From positions 62,001 through 126,000 of the forward strand of contig JBEWZL010000227.1 of assembly GCA_045837725.1 (NCBI GenBank): 64,000 nt of DNA, written 5' to 3'. Shown here piece by piece: positions 35,129 through 49,487 of this stretch. Numbering within the stretch: position 1 is the stretch's first letter; each line of letters starts with the position of its first letter. This stretch comes from Vermamoeba vermiformis (Eukaryota; Tubulinea; Echinamoebida). The notes beneath the pieces were generated by a model that was not told where the DNA came from, did no database searches, and was given only the letters and a program-made list of their open reading frames with translations. Position numbers and translations under genes: made by a program.

Positions 35129-38100
35129 ATGGGAGACACTGAAAGTAAGCAATAATACTATATATTTGTATAATACTGCCAAAATATTTATATGACAGTA
35201 TAATATGCAAAATACTCGATTATTATAGTAGACGTAACGGTCCAGATCTGTGACATCTAAAAATCTTAATTAAATAAGCCACTCATTGATTTTTATTACA
35301 TCAATAATGATATAAATATTCAAAACAAATTAATTTTAATATTTACGCTGAAAATCTGATTGAATAACAAAATCTTTTTTGGTCCTGATCGGATTCACAA
35401 GAACATAATTTAATTAACATGTACATAATTATTATGTAGAAAAAACCAATGACTATGGTCGATTAGCACAATCAAGACCTGCCAATACGACAAACGGACC
35501 CGAGCAAGTTCCGAAACAGAATCCACTTTCGTTATCTTCAGGAAGCATTCCTAATCCTGAGACTAGTAGTGTCGATAGTAATGATGATAGGGTATGATAT
35601 TTAGACTGGTCTTATTGAATTATCTTTAAACTCTCGATAAAATAATTAATTATTATTTTTAATTTTTAAAACGACTCGTTTCGTTAACATTAGCCCATAT
35701 TTCTATAAATAGATGTTATTATTAATAATATTTTATTTCGTTTTTAGTCCGTCGAAGCGCTGGATCCGGAGTCACCAAAGAAAGGCAAAAAAGGAATTAA
35801 AAATTGTAAGTGCTTGATATGCTGCTATTTTAGGCCTTTTTATTATCGACAATAATGGTGCACCCTGCAATATTTTATCTCAACAAAATAATGCTCTCTA
35901 ATATCTGCATCCGAAAAATTTTATCCTTAATTTCGCTTTGTTTTAAATATATATCATTCATATTAATATCTTTATAGTCTTTTCCAAAACAGTGCCTAGT
36001 ATATTTACATTTGGCTTCAAAAAGAACAACGGTCCCAATGCCAGTAACAATTCTGGACCGACCAGCGATAAATCTGGCGAAGAACAAATGCAAAGTAATA
36101 ACAGCGCGACAGTACCAGCAACATTGCCTAATATGGCAACTGCGATTATGAAACAGGCCAATGCTGATTTGACTATTTGGGGCATGCCGTTGCAAATTGC
36201 AGCCAGGCGGAGTGATCCCCGAGGATTAGTGCCACTACCGATTTCAAAGGCCATTTCATTCGTGGAAGCACATGGATTGGATGTACGTATTGCCTTATTA
36301 GGAAATATCGTGGACGCAGTCCTAAAAGTAGAAAAAATTATGCACTTAATTTTTAAATACACATCCGCTTTTTTTCGAACGAAAAAGACTTTCATACTCT
36401 AATAGCAAACATATATATAACAACTATATATATATATTAATTTTTGGTATTAATTATAGGTAGAAGGCTTGTACAGAATTCCAGCTAAGAAATCGCGCAT
36501 TGAAGAAATACGAGATCTGTTCGATAAAGGTTTGTTGCTAATATTTCATGCAATTATACCATATATAGTAATAGTACCGCGATATCATTTAATTTTTTTC
36601 TTAATTTAATCAGGCAAAGGAGACTTTGTGGTGTTCGGTGAACACGGCATCCGCGAAGCAACAGGCACGCTCGTGAATTACATCAATAACTTGCCCGAAC
36701 CTATTTACACTCGCTCTTTATCACCGAGTCTTCACGCGGCTGCTGGTACGTTCAATTTAATCGAAATTAATTCGCTCAAAATTTCCAAGAAATAAGATCC
36801 GTTACAAAACTCTTTTAAAGCTTCATTTAAAGCCCTCTAGGCAACTATATGAATTTAATATAATATTTATAATATTTAGCGTAATTAATCGTATCGATTT
36901 GTAGCTCTCGGAGATTTAAAGCAGATCCGCGAAGTTTTGAAGCAATTACCAGCTCCAAACAAAGAGACACTCAAGACATTTTGTGCCCACTTGAATAAAG
37001 TGTCTAAGGTAATATATATATATATTAGTGCTTTTATAATAGTCTAATTACCTCTTTTAGTCCTCAGAAATGAATAAGATGAATATCGAAAATTTAGCGA
37101 CGAGTTTTGGACCTGATTATAGCAAAATATTGGCTATTCTCGTCAACAATATAGAAAAGTAAGTGGTTCGATGCAACAATCGATTAAATTACGCTATTTT
37201 TACGGTTTTTGTACTGGATCTAACAGCGGATCTGACGTTTTTTAGTGTATTCGCAGAGACAATAGTATTTGGTGTTGCTCTCGACAAAGTATTACAAAGA
37301 AGTGTATATGAAGTCCCTGAAGTGCTCATAACCTGCTTTTTATTAATTGAAACGTACCGTAAGTAACAACAACGATCGTTGTTGGATGTAGTTCGCGAAC
37401 CACATCCGCTACAAAACCTTTTGAATCATTTAGTCCTCAATAATAAGCTTAGATTCGTGCGTATTATTAACTAAAATAATTTTTTAGCGTTTGATCGGAG
37501 GTACATTTACTATCAGAGCGGAGATCTGAATCGAATCCGGCACCTTAAAATGCAATTCAACAGCGGTGAAATAGTCGCCTTAGAACCAACGGATATATAT
37601 AATGCTGCTGGAATAGCCAAGGTATTTATCCGTAATAATATATTTAATATTCTCGTTTGAAAAAATACGAGATCGAATTTCAATTATTATAAACAGGATC
37701 TAATTTACGATTGCTTTAGATGTTCTTTTCAGAGCTGCCAGAATCGGCATTTACGTCGACGTTAGAGTCATACTTCGTTAAAGTTAAAGGTACGCGTAAT
37801 AGTTTCTCTTTCAAATTTTATCAATTTTGTTTTCCAGTACGCGACTCATCGATTAACGCTTGTTTATCAAACAGACCTGCCTGAACTCGAACAAATTAAT
37901 AGATTACAGGTAATTAAACGTATTCTAGGATACAGAACGTTGCTACTTTCCTCATTCGAAAAATAGATCTAAATCCGCTGAAACCAGAATTTACTATTTT
38001 CGGTTTAATTAATTATCCTATCCCGCAAGTGTATATTAGTACTTATTCTTCTATTTATTAGTATCTTGTCCCGAAACTGCCACCCACGCATTTGAAGACC

Positions 38101-38310
38101 TTGAAAATGTTGTCGCACCACTTCTACATCTTAGCGCAAGACATTGAATGCACGGCAATGACCGTACAACTGCTCTGCGATAGTCTAGGCTACCCGTATA
38201 ACAAGGCACTGCCTCCCTGCGTCATCCACTACCAACGAATCTTCGCCAATAACGAAGCTTATCAGATCGAGCATTGGGACATTACACCGGTCAAAAAGAA
38301 CGCCAAATAA
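35129..38310 (+). CDS. Tandem RhoGAP domain protein
   Basis: About a dozen exons. A low-complexity Ser/Asn/Pro N-terminus and a basic patch (SPKKGKKGIKN) come first. The first RhoGAP domain runs from LVPLPISKAISFVEAHGL through VEGLYRIPAKKSRIEEI, which carries the arginine finger, to NIENLATSFGPD. A second RhoGAP-like unit follows (SVYEVPEVLITCFLL, YYQSGDLNRIRHLK, LPPTHLKTLKMLSHHF). In it the position of the arginine finger (FRVSG in active domains) is YYQSG, so it should not catalyse. The C-terminus is DITPVKKNAK. The first domain should speed GTP hydrolysis by Rho, Rac or Cdc42; the second is probably regulatory or a binding module. Confidence 0.88.
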
Positions 38311-38850
38311 GCTTGATTGTGTATTACTAGTAATAGTTTCAAATGTAAATAGTATTGCCACATGTCGTAACTCAAAGTTGGACTACAAGGGTAAGCCCGA
38401 ATCATCAATAACACTTAAACATTATGCCGTGCTCATGCAAATCGGATTCCGGGCTGCTTTATGGTCAAACGTGTCAGATCACCGATGCCACCCTCGCACT
38501 TCTCGTGGCCGAAGAATTGCGTAATACACTTGCAAACATTCATTGGTTAATCGCAATGCGGTGCTATATCAAATGTGGACCCATGAATTTGGTCGCAAAT
38601 GCTGAACGCGGCAAGTTTAAGTACTTTAAAGGTATTTTAGCGCTGTGATATTTACGGTTTAGAAAGCAGATCACGGATCTTTTTTGGATCCTAAAAGATC
38701 ACGATCTGTCAATAGATCCAAACGTACTTTGTGCACGTTTTCGCTAAAATATTAGCAGTATAGTAGTGTTTACCGTCTCAAGTCCAATTCCAATAACAGA
38801 TCTGTTGTTAATACTATTTACTTCGATACAAAAAATACGCTATAAAGCCT
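38311..38850. other. Convergent intergenic region
   Basis: About 540 bases between two genes that end toward each other. A 74-codon open frame at 38424-38648 is present but shows no homology. Clustered GATC-containing words (ACGGATC, TTGGATCC, AAGATCACGATCTG) lie at 38660-38720. Confidence 0.4.
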
Positions 38851-39719
<869 letters not shown>

Positions 39720-40011
39720 TGTACCGAAATAACTGTACTGTGGTAATTAAATACAAATTTATAACTTCCTGCGCTTACGTCGGCATGCAATTTCACGTAA
39801 CGGAATAATTGCCTCCCACGAAAAAAAGGGAGGAAATTCAAGCCAAAAATTCCTGCGCAAAAAAAGCGAGCCAAGTTTTAGCGAATCGACGTAAGCACGC
39901 AACATGTGCAATTTCTCTTAAAAGAACGAGTTAGGTTAAAAATATCTTTTTTGTTCTGCAGGAAGATCCACAACACCATACAAGTTTATTTAAACGTACT
40001 CCAGCAAACAG
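39720..40011. promoter_or_regulatory. Bidirectional promoter region between ARF1 and the F-box-Arf gene
   Basis: 292 bases separate the two start codons, so regulatory sequence is probably shared. No CRE site or clear TATA box was seen. Confidence 0.5.
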
Positions 40012-41671
40012 ATGGCGCTCTCGATAATCCAAGGCCTCGTGGACAACGGCGCTTCGTGAGTACAATAATTTTATAATTCAGAAATTCCAAATTTATTTGT
40101 CTTCAAGTAAAACTCTTTAAACTAACGGTGGATGTAGGTCACTTCGAAGCTTGCATAACCGCTTCAATAAGTTCACTGACGAGCTGGACGAAAAGTTGCC
40201 TACTCTATTCCACAACTTGGTTCAACCCTCGCGTCGCAATAATAACGGAGATCAAATAGAGAATCAATTTCACGAGCTAATTTGGGATCTACCGCAAAAA
40301 CAAAAGTCGATCCTGATTACAGAGGACAGTTTGCCCGAAGAAATTTTGATATTGATATTCAAGTACTTGGGTCCTAGTCCTAAAGAACTCTTAACTACAG
40401 CAGTTGTATCAAAGTAAGTGTTAGAATTCTGCACGAGAAAACGTTTAAAAAGAACTAAAATTTGAATTATTTTTCAGGCAATGGTACAGATTATCTTTCG
40501 ATCAAGAAGTATGGGAGACCTTATTCTACAGACAAGAGTCGCATTGGGACAGCTTAGTCTCGATTCACGACGAAAAGCAAGATCTCGGCAAGAAACTTTT
40601 GGACACGGGATCTAAGATCCTGCAATCAATTTTCAAGACCTCAGACACTCCTACTGAAGAAGACGAGGCCCTTCAAGTATATGACTGGCGCAAATCATAT
40701 ATCAAGCAGTACATCCACAACACCATTGTCGCCAAACGCATCCACTCGCACATCCAGTCAATCCGCAAGAACGTCGTCGATAATGAAAATTACGCATTTG
40801 TTCAGCCGTTAATGAATCCGTGGGAAATGAAATCACCCTTCGCTGAATCAGTGCGAAATCCGTTCACGAAGAAAGTCTTTCGAGTTCCAATGTTCGGCGA
40901 GGTAAGTTCATGATTGAAACTTGACACGTGTCATTCACAAGACCCTAACGATACTTAACTTTTAAGGGTCTCGAGACTAGTGCTAAAAAGCTAGTGTACA
41001 ATATGATGTGGGGTGATAAGTCACTGTTCAAGATCAGCAATTTGTACCCTGGTGTCGAAGGCATCGGATCCGGCGTAGGCTTTGAACTGATCAACGGCGC
41101 AGAGATTAACCTTGCAGTGATGCATCGTTATGAAGACAGAAAAGTGTTTGAATCCGTCAGACCCAAATGGCGCAAATTTTTCAAGAATTCTGAAGGCTTC
41201 ATTTTCGTCATGAGCCACGAAGTCGATATTGCAAAGACGAAGAAAGAAATGGACAATTTCATTAACGACCAGTGGACACGACCTGATGCACCACTATTGA
41301 TATTATTTGATCCTAATATCACTGGTCCCGTGCCTGACGAAGGTGAAGAGGATCCGATTCTTCAGAATAACAACACCGAGCCTGCCGTTACCGAGAATAG
41401 AGACATGTATAATGATCTATTAGGCGAGCAAGCTGATGCCGACAATGCATCGGAAAACTCCGCGGAAAGTTTGCAATCTTCGACAAGTTCAGCGGATGCA
41501 CCTCCGACCGAAGAAAAGAAAGTGAATTATTTGGCGGGAAAACGACCAATTGATATTGTCAAAGAATTAGGCTTGGAACATATGAAGCGAAAATGGTGCG
41601 TTAGAAGATTTAACGCGAAGAGTTTGGATGGAGTTTATGAAGCGTTATTGTGGCTTACCACCAATAACTAA
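40012..41671 (+). CDS. F-box protein with degenerate Arf-like G domain
   Basis: Four exons (40012-40055, 40138-40413, 40478-40901, 40967-41671) join in frame to 482 residues. The F-box is at about residues 78-125 (EDSLPEEILILIFKYLG, VSKQWYRLSFDQEVW). A helical linker of about 120 residues follows. The rest aligns with an Arf domain along its length: RVPMFGEGLETSAKK at the P-loop, VRPKWRKFFKNSEGFIFVM for [27 protein letters not shown] at NKQD, and KELGLEHMKRKW with SLDGVYEALLWL at the C-terminus. GKT, DVGGQ, NKxD and CATSGDG are all lost, so it should not bind GTP. An acidic insert (PDEGEEDP to STSSADAPP) sits after the NKxD position. Predicted SCF adaptor whose pseudo-GTPase may bind Arf partners (inference). 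Confidence 0.85.
40922..40933. repeat. Intronic palindrome TGACACGTGTCA
   Basis: A perfect 12-base palindrome in the third intron of the F-box-Arf gene, about 20 bases after the donor. Confidence 0.6.
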
Positions 41672-41842
41672 ATGCTCCTATTATCTTATTTAACTGTATT
41701 ATATTGTAAATAAACCATATTAACGCATCAATGTATTAAATTTCAAATTCAAAATTTTGGTCGTTGGATGTAGATCCAGAACTTTTTCTTTCGAAAGCTA
41801 ATTTATTGATTTAGTATTATTTGCAAAGCACGCTTACATGCT

Positions 41843-43968
41843 CTAGTAATATAGCTTGATCAATTCGTCGGATACAGCTGAAGGTGTCAAGACGCCCAGA
41901 TCCGTGAACAAAAGTGTAATGTACTGCGGTGGTGTGTAATCCAACATTGGTGTCTCCAACTATATAACACGCCATTAATATACTATACACTATTAATATA
42001 GAATATGAGCGACCTACCTTCAAATTGTTCGAGTCGTCTTTGCTCAGATCAGCAGGAATAATATTTTTCAATTCTTCGCCACGATTCGGTGCTGCGCGAT
42101 TGGGAATTTCGAGTTGAGTAAGAGGATACAAACTACGTTACAACAGCTATTAGTATCCAAATATAGAACAATTTCAATTATTGAATTGTTAATCGTACCG
42201 AGTAAATTTGAAGCTTTCAGCGGCCACATAGCACGGTTTGTTCATTGCTTTCGCCAAAATACCGATTTGATAAGTACCGACCTAAGCATTAATATTATAT
42301 TAATTCATTATTTAAAGCTTGAAGACATCGTGGATTAAGCACGTCCAACAGCGTCTTTTCGACCAAATAAAAATTAACTCTAATTATTCGAAGAATTTAT
42401 AATAGTTAATTGAGTTTAAACGGTTAGTGCCGTAATTACCTTATTAATGACACCTCCGCTTTCAACGACGGCTTCGGCACCAACTAAAACCATATCGACC
42501 TGATAAATTGTTAGTATTATTATTATTTAGGTATTTAATACTGATATTAAACGTACTTGATTCATAATATACGCAGCGGTGCTGTCAGGAATAATTGTAA
42601 TGGGAACTTTGTTCTTCAATAGCGTATCAACTGCCTTCTTACTAAATAAGGAATATCCTATGTCAATACCGACGCTCTAATAATCCAAAAATAGCATTAT
42701 ATTACGTACACGTTAGTCTCGGGCTTGGACTCGGTCAAAATCACTCTGAATCGTTTCTTCTTCTCCAACGCTGCCATTAACACTGACAACACTACTCGAC
42801 TGTAACCGTGCGTCAACACGATCTAAAAATAGGTTCGTTAATGCTATTACCAAATAAGGAAACTAGAATTTATCATCAATTTAGTGCAACAAAACTCGGA
42901 AATAAAAGTCCCAACAAAATTGATAATGAATGCAAACAGATGACATTTCCTAATAAGGAAAGTCGTAGTTTGATGCGTACCATGCCGTCTTGAATAAAAG
43001 TCTCGCCCAATGTACTGATGCGCATTCGACTCGTCTGTGTTTTCTTTGTGAATTGTTCTCCTCGATTAATCAGCTTTTGTTTGCATTGTTCAAAGTCCTA
43101 AATGTATTATCCAAATTAGGAAACACTTGCCACATATAGTAAATCAAAATAATGAATTGTTTTATGGTTGTTAAGTTTCGATAAAAAGCGGATCTGGACC
43201 ATAATGTATATGATAGATATGTATGGGTCATATATATACTTACGGGGATGTCGAGATAAGTGCGTGTGACATAACGTTGAAATAAATCGCAGCCTGATTT
43301 GAGCGACAAAGAGCTGCTAACTTGACTGATCGCTTTGACAGCTTCTTCGAGTTCAATTTGCAAACCCATCATTGTTTCGGCTATAAAATTATTAGAAATA
43401 AGGATGATAATTCATTTAATATGATTTCTATATTAATTCGTTTCGAAGGACTACAAATAATGAATGAATTTTTGAATTTTCAGATCCGGCATTAAAAATC
43501 ATTTTAACTTGTTAATTTACGCTTATTCCGGTTAAATATGACAATTAAAATACCTTTGCTCGATCGCACGACTTCTGTTAAAGCTTTTACGCCAGCCATT
43601 GCTTCAGCAAGATTGTGATCCTCTTGCAACCAAGAACGGAATTTCTCGACCACTAAATAATGATTTAATATTAGTATTGTATTAGTGTTACAGAATTAAA
43701 TATTATTTTGGCGAGTAGCGTTCAATTAAAAATCAAAATAATAATTAATTAGTGCGGAATGGTTGTATTGCGCCCAAAATGTTATTCAGTTCGCTAAATA
43801 CGCATAATATGCGAAAAAATAATTATTGGTAATTTTTGAGGATTATTCAGATGATTCTAACAAAAAAATTAAATGGATCGAAAGATCAAGCTTTCTTGTC
43901 CTACAGGCGTATCAATACTTACATAATTGAGGCGAAAATGCGTTTCCTCTAGCTTGTGTATCAGACAT
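41843..43968 (-). CDS. EIF2B1: Translation initiation factor eIF2B subunit alpha
   Basis: About nine exons from ATG 43968 ([13 protein letters not shown]) to TAG at 41843. Family features: the N-terminal helical part ([36 protein letters not shown]), then the Rossmann-like core with [81 protein letters not shown], and the ending [16 protein letters not shown] and [16 protein letters not shown]. The alpha subunit is part of the decameric exchange factor for eIF2 and senses phosphorylated eIF2. Length and motif order are normal. Confidence 0.94.
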
Positions 43969-44207
43969 ATTGACTACTATAAACTGCTGTTATGGTCTAT
44001 CGTGAGATCGAGAACAAAAATGACGTGGGCAAGAAGGAGATCGTAAGCAACACCCCAATAACGTTATTTAAGATAGAAAGCATAGTAATGCTAAACGAAG
44101 TCGGAGTACGATGAAAATCGTTTATTGTAACTTGATACTGTAACAACTAATTCCACCTCGAACAGATCGATCAGCTGTTTAAATTGCACAAGAGCATGCA
44201 AAACAAT

Positions 44208-46304
44208 TTAGTTGAAAGGCTTGTTCTTGATGAAGCGAGTCAACAAGTCAAGAGCAGCGGCGGGCTGAAGAAAGAAAAAACAAAGGTCAGTACGCGAGCC
44301 ACATCCAGACATCCACAAACAAAAAAAAATCTTTAACTTTTCAAAAATGATAGAATTGCCTTATCAGTACTTACTTGATCGTGAGGAACCATGTGGCCAG
44401 CGTTGTAAACAACGGTGAAGGTCAAACCGTTGGCAGTACGAGAGTTACCAACAGCTTGGCCGTTGTAGTTCCAAGTGGTGTTTTGGGCTTGGAGGAAAGC
44501 TTGTTGACCAGACCATTGCATAGTGTTGATCATCTCAGCAGAGCCGTAGAAGTTGCAGATGAAGTCGTAGTTACCTTGCATTAACAAAAGTCAGAAAATT
44601 GTTCAAAGTACGTGATCCACCTCGATCCGAAAATTGGCCAAAAAACCGCCAAGTAATTCCAAAAATATATATATGTAATTTATACATATAAATTATCCAA
44701 ATATTAATACTTACCGTTGTAGATGAGAACACGGACACCGTTGGCCAACAACTTGGGGATGTCGAATCTGTAAGAGGCCTCAAAGTCGTTAACCAAGTAT
44801 TGGTAGACATCAGAGTTGCAAGTAGTCCATGAGACACCGCTGACGCCGAGCTTGTTGATGACGGAGGGTTGAGCCAAGTAGTTGACGATGTTGTCAAAGT
44901 TGTAGCACAATTGACCATCGCATTGCTTGCGGATGTCGTAAACGTTGATGTTACCAGCGGCTTCGAGACCAATCTGGACAACGTTGTTGCAGTCGTTGAA
45001 GGCATCAGAGTAGTCACCAGCTTCGATGTCTTGTTGGCATTGAACGTAGGCTTGGTTCATTTGTTGAACGGTGTCTTGGCCGATCAAACCATTGGCGTAC
45101 AAGAAAGGAGCATAAGACTTGTCTTGGATGAGAGGATCAACCAAACCGTTACCAATAGCAACAGCTGTACGATAAAGCAAGGATTAGTCTTGATGAGGTC
45201 GGAACAGATGCGAATCCGGTTGCGGGTGGGCGGATTTGCTGTTACTTACCCTTCAAGTTGATCTTGAAGCTGCTCTTCTTGTTCATATCGACGATCTTGG
45301 CAGAGATGGCAGGAATGTAGTGCTAAACAAAGCAAGTCAGTCTCAGCAACGAAACAACAAGACTAACTAAAGCAATCCCGCGTGATTTGTAACGGATAAT
45401 TCAACAAGTCGTGAAGCTTCAAATCAAACACTTACTCCGGCATAAGATTCACCAGTGATGTAGAAGTCACGACCAACGAACTTGGGGTACTTCTTGAAGA
45501 AACCAACGAGGAAAGTGTAGAAGTCATCGGCGACTTGATCTTCGTTTTGAACATAACCGTTGGGGTCAGTGACGTAAGAGTAGCCAGTGCTACAAATTGG
45601 CGAACATTAGTTTACTAGTTATTAGAACGATCAGTCGCAGCGAAACATACCCTCCCGGTTGATCGACGTAGAGCAAATTGGCGTGAGAGTTCCAACTGTG
45701 CAATCAATCGTTAGATTCTTGTTTATTCACTACGCGTAAAAAGATGCATTGCGAGTTATAGATAAAAGCTCCGTTCTCAAAAGAGAATCTGATCGACAAA
45801 GGAAAATGCCAACGAAATTTTTAATCAAATAAAATTATTTAACCTATTTATAAAGATATTCGCATAAATATAACCATAATCCTCACAATTTACCATCTTT
45901 AAAGCCAAAACATTTGAATAAAAATAAAAGATATTTGTGGATCGTAATAAATCTGGTGCGAGAACTTACGTGTAAGGGTTGAAAGTAAGAGTCAAGTCAT
46001 CATTGACAGTGTAAGGACCGTTCTCGAAGAACAAGGCCATTTCAGAAGAGCAGCCAGGTCCACCAGTCAACCAAACAACGAGAGGATCAGTTGCGGGCTT
46101 GTCCAAAGAGTCGAACTCCCAGTAGAACAAGTTGACACCATATTGGCTATAATATTAGAAGGGTTAATAAAGATAAAACGAGCAGATCTCGCGACGGATT
46201 ACCTGTTGGCGTTGATGTAACCGTAGTTTTGAGTGATGTTGGGGAAAGTGATTTGGGCAAAAGCCACAGCCACAAAGGCTGCAAATACAATCAAGACTTT
46301 CATC
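44208..46304 (-). CDS. Secreted serine carboxypeptidase (S10), copy B
   Basis: Same intron-exon plan as copy A. Signal peptide [28 protein letters not shown], nucleophile GESYAGHYIPA, catalytic Asp in NYDFICN and His in [10 protein letters not shown]; ends FIKNKPFN. Differences from copy A are scattered conservative changes (SAKIVDMN for [20 protein letters not shown] for EAGEYTNAFSDC). Introns are also alike, for example the shared ACTTGGCGG and TTTTCGGATCGAGGTGGATC blocks in the intron near 44590-44710 and its partner at 31587-31710. An active acid carboxypeptidase is expected. Confidence 0.96.
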
Positions 46305-46592
46305 GTTGTTTGTTGAAAGGATAACAAAACTAAAAATAAAAAAAGCTCGTTAAAAAATCGAGCGAAAGAATTTTCTGACGAAGATTCTAACTTCGGAGAA
46401 GGTGATCGCAGCTACTAGAACTCCTAATTTTAGGCAACCTTAATCTAACTTGACTAAACGCACAATCAGTATCTTTCGCAGGTTTTTCGGTTGATTCATA
46501 AATAATAAACAAGGTTTGGTCTTCCTTGTATTTTAGTCGATTCTCGAGCACCAAACACGAAAATTATGATCTCACTGTAAAGAATTATTACG
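46305..46592. promoter_or_regulatory. Divergent promoter region
   Basis: 288 bases between the start codons of carboxypeptidase B and the F-box/propeller gene. No gene or clear motif was seen. Confidence 0.4.
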
Positions 46593-49054
46593 ATGGATGG
46601 TGACTGCCTTCCCACAGAGGTTCTGGAGGCGATCCTACGTTACCTTGACGGTCTTACTTTAATTTCGGTTCTATGCGTTAATAAGCGTTGGAATAATTTC
46701 AGCTATTTATGGGAGGTAATTACTTATTCAAATGATAACTTGCCAGTCCCGGATTGAGCCAAATTATTAAATTTGCTCTACTTAATTGTATTTGTATATT
46801 GCTTTCTTATCGGGTATATACATTCGTTTTGATGTATAATGAAAAGATTATTATTTGATTTAACACCAATATTCCAGAACGCAATGCGGATTTCGAAAAT
46901 CCCGTTTGACACCTACCGAGGAAACGCTAAGAGATGGCAGCAGGTTAGCCAAGCCTTTGTTAACGCCATTAAATACTTAGAAGATGGCAAGTAGGTCGAA
47001 TCAAGCATTAAAGGCATGATTTTCTGTCTAGATCTCTCTAACTCGTACCTGAACAGATGTGTTTTTAATTACCTCACAACTTCTACAAAAGACAGTAGTA
47101 TAAGCAAGATTGCGCGAGTTACGTCTGTATGGCAAAATTACATTTTGATGAAGAGAGCGCGGGTCCATTTGTAAGCAAAATGTTAGTGATATCGCCTAAT
47201 TTTTGGACATACGACTCATCAATACTCCGTACAGAAACGATAAAGCTAAATATTACCAGCCCGAGATGTTTGTTGAACTTTGGGATCTCGAAAGTAAGAA
47301 ACCGATTTGGAGCTGCGAGGGAGTCAAAGTGGCGTTTATTGCCAATGGATACGCGTTTAAGGACGATTTAACCGAGTATTATGAATATATGCCTAGTTGT
47401 ATTCTGCCGTACAAAAAAATTGGATCCGATTACAAATGCATTTTTGGATCAAGTAAGGCCCTTCGCGCACAAATGCCAGCTAATGCCAATGGATGGACAA
47501 AGCGTACGGTGTTATTCAATATCGTACATTATTTAACATTTAATTAGGTAAGCTAACTCGAGTGTTAAACCTTGATCCAACTTCAAATCTTATTGGCTTG
47601 CAACATGAAGAAGTAGATACGTATGTAAATTTATTTGTAGTGATATTAATACTAACTTCCAACGCAGTCCAAACATAGAGGTTTTTGCGTTCATTTTTGA
47701 CCTGGATCAGGAAAAACTAATTCTCAAAGTCGAGTACCATCGAGGTTTTATTCCCTTATTATATGGACATAAGATGTTCTTTAAAATAGATAAATGTAAG
47801 TATGATGGTATTCGAATAGTACCTGACTAACAAAATTCCAGATCTTTACCAAACTGACGTTTACACGGGCCAACGCGAACTGCTGGCAGATGATTTTGAC
47901 GTGCTAATAGTTAAAGGGAATACGGTACGTATGTTTAGGGCGCTTATTGTCCTAAATACTGACGCTACTAATAGGCATTTGGAAAATATGATGGCAAACT
48001 GACGAAATTGGATCTAACAACGAGAGAAAAAACCATACTTAATGATTTGAACCTCCATTCGGTATTGTTCTTAGTGTTATATTAGTACACTAGCTTTGTG
48101 CAATACTAACATTTCCAATTAAAAGGATGCCGTACTAAGTTTTTGTAACGGGTTATTGGTGCTAATACAGCGCCGAGCAGAGCTTTCCATTATCGACCCT
48201 AGAGATGGAAAATTACTACGAAGATTTTCATTCGAAGGAGAGTATCCCTTGCAGTGCAGCGAGGTACGATCTAGATGCCTTTTCTCTCCGAATTAATTGA
48301 GTTAAAAGTTATACAACGGAGACCTATTACTATATAATGAAGTCATGGTCGGAGTGTTTAGCTTGAGAAAAGAGATCGTAGAACACGAAATGGAGTTACT
48401 CGCAGTTAATTCAAACGGAAAAACTGAGGTAAGCCCAACGGCTCAAGACGCTTTCAATATAAACTTTATAATAATATTATTATATTAGGCATTCAAGATC
48501 GTGCAAGGAGACCTTCACAAGTTCTTAAAGTTGCCGCGCTTTACTTCAAAAATATTTTTGGAAAATGACAACGAACGGTAAGTCATTTGGCTGCTTAGAT
48601 AAAGAATTGATTTATCATAAGCATATTATATTATTAATATCCCATAATAATGTCTTTTGCTACGGAAATTGTAACGGATCTGGAGCTCCACCTATATTTA
48701 CTTTGACACTACACGTGAACTTACCTAGCCATATTAATCAATGCACTAATTTATATTCGCAGGTACGGAATAATATTTGCCAATTTGGAGTTCGGAAAAC
48801 AGCCGCATCCGTTCGCCGAAAAGCTCTTCGCGGCGAGTAACGTTAACCTACCGCCTAATGCTATAGGCAGGTTTGATATGGACTTTGAAGAAGAGCGAAG
48901 CATGCTCACATATTGTTATAACAATACTAAGGCTGCTGCGTCCTTTCCAGTCTGGTTGTTCTACGAGCAGTTAATTGCAGGTCAATTTGTAAAGAGCGCG
49001 CCTAGTGATAAGTGGCAAGGAATTAAAGCGATAATGGCATCCGGTAATAAATAG
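46593..49054 (+). CDS. F-box protein with beta-propeller-like repeats
   Basis: About eleven exons separated by short introns. The F-box is at residues 5-42 (CLPTEVLEAILRYLDGLTLI, NKRWNNFSYLWE), then KRWQQVSQAFVNAIKYL. The remainder is beta-rich repeats of about 40-60 residues that resemble WD/PQQ-like blades: FVELWDLESKKPIW, VFAFIFDLDQEKLILKVEY, KYDGKLTKLDLTTREK, LVLIQRRAELSIIDPRDGKLL, EVMVGVFSLRKE, YGIIFANLEFGK. It ends KWQGIKAIMASGNK. Each join was chosen to keep phase. Predicted SCF adaptor with a propeller as substrate receptor. Confidence 0.8.
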
Positions 49055-49487
49055 TAGTTAAATTAACTATAGGTGAGACTCGGTGACCATTTACTATTTA
49101 TTTTGAAGAGCGTTCTTTTGTTGTAGCAAACTGCATCCGACTTATTCGTTGAGCTTCGACTTCTGCGTCCATATTAAACCATGTTCGATTATATTATGTC
49201 CACTTTTGTATTTTCTAGCCGATCAATGGTCTTTCGGGAACCGTACGGAAAGTAAGGAATGAGATCGAGATCGATGTCCCCATGAGGATTATCAATTGCA
49301 ATGTTAGAGTTGATTAATGAATCTTTAAACCATAGAGCTTAGAGAAACCCCTCTATCGTATTACGTGTGGATTTTAACCCTCAAGCTCGAAAATTGAATA
49401 ATTTAATATTTTCGGCTAGTATGACACAGCACAAACACGAACAATACGAGTAATTTTAGCCATATAAATAATAATATTAACACAATA
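49055..49487. other. Intergenic region, nothing recognised
   Basis: About 430 bases between same-strand genes. No coding frame, RNA gene or repeat was seen. Confidence 0.4.

Noticed and set aside
38424-38648. 74-residue Cys-containing open frame between convergent genes
   Set aside because: Begins with ATG but has no relative I recognise, and its composition is not clearly coding.
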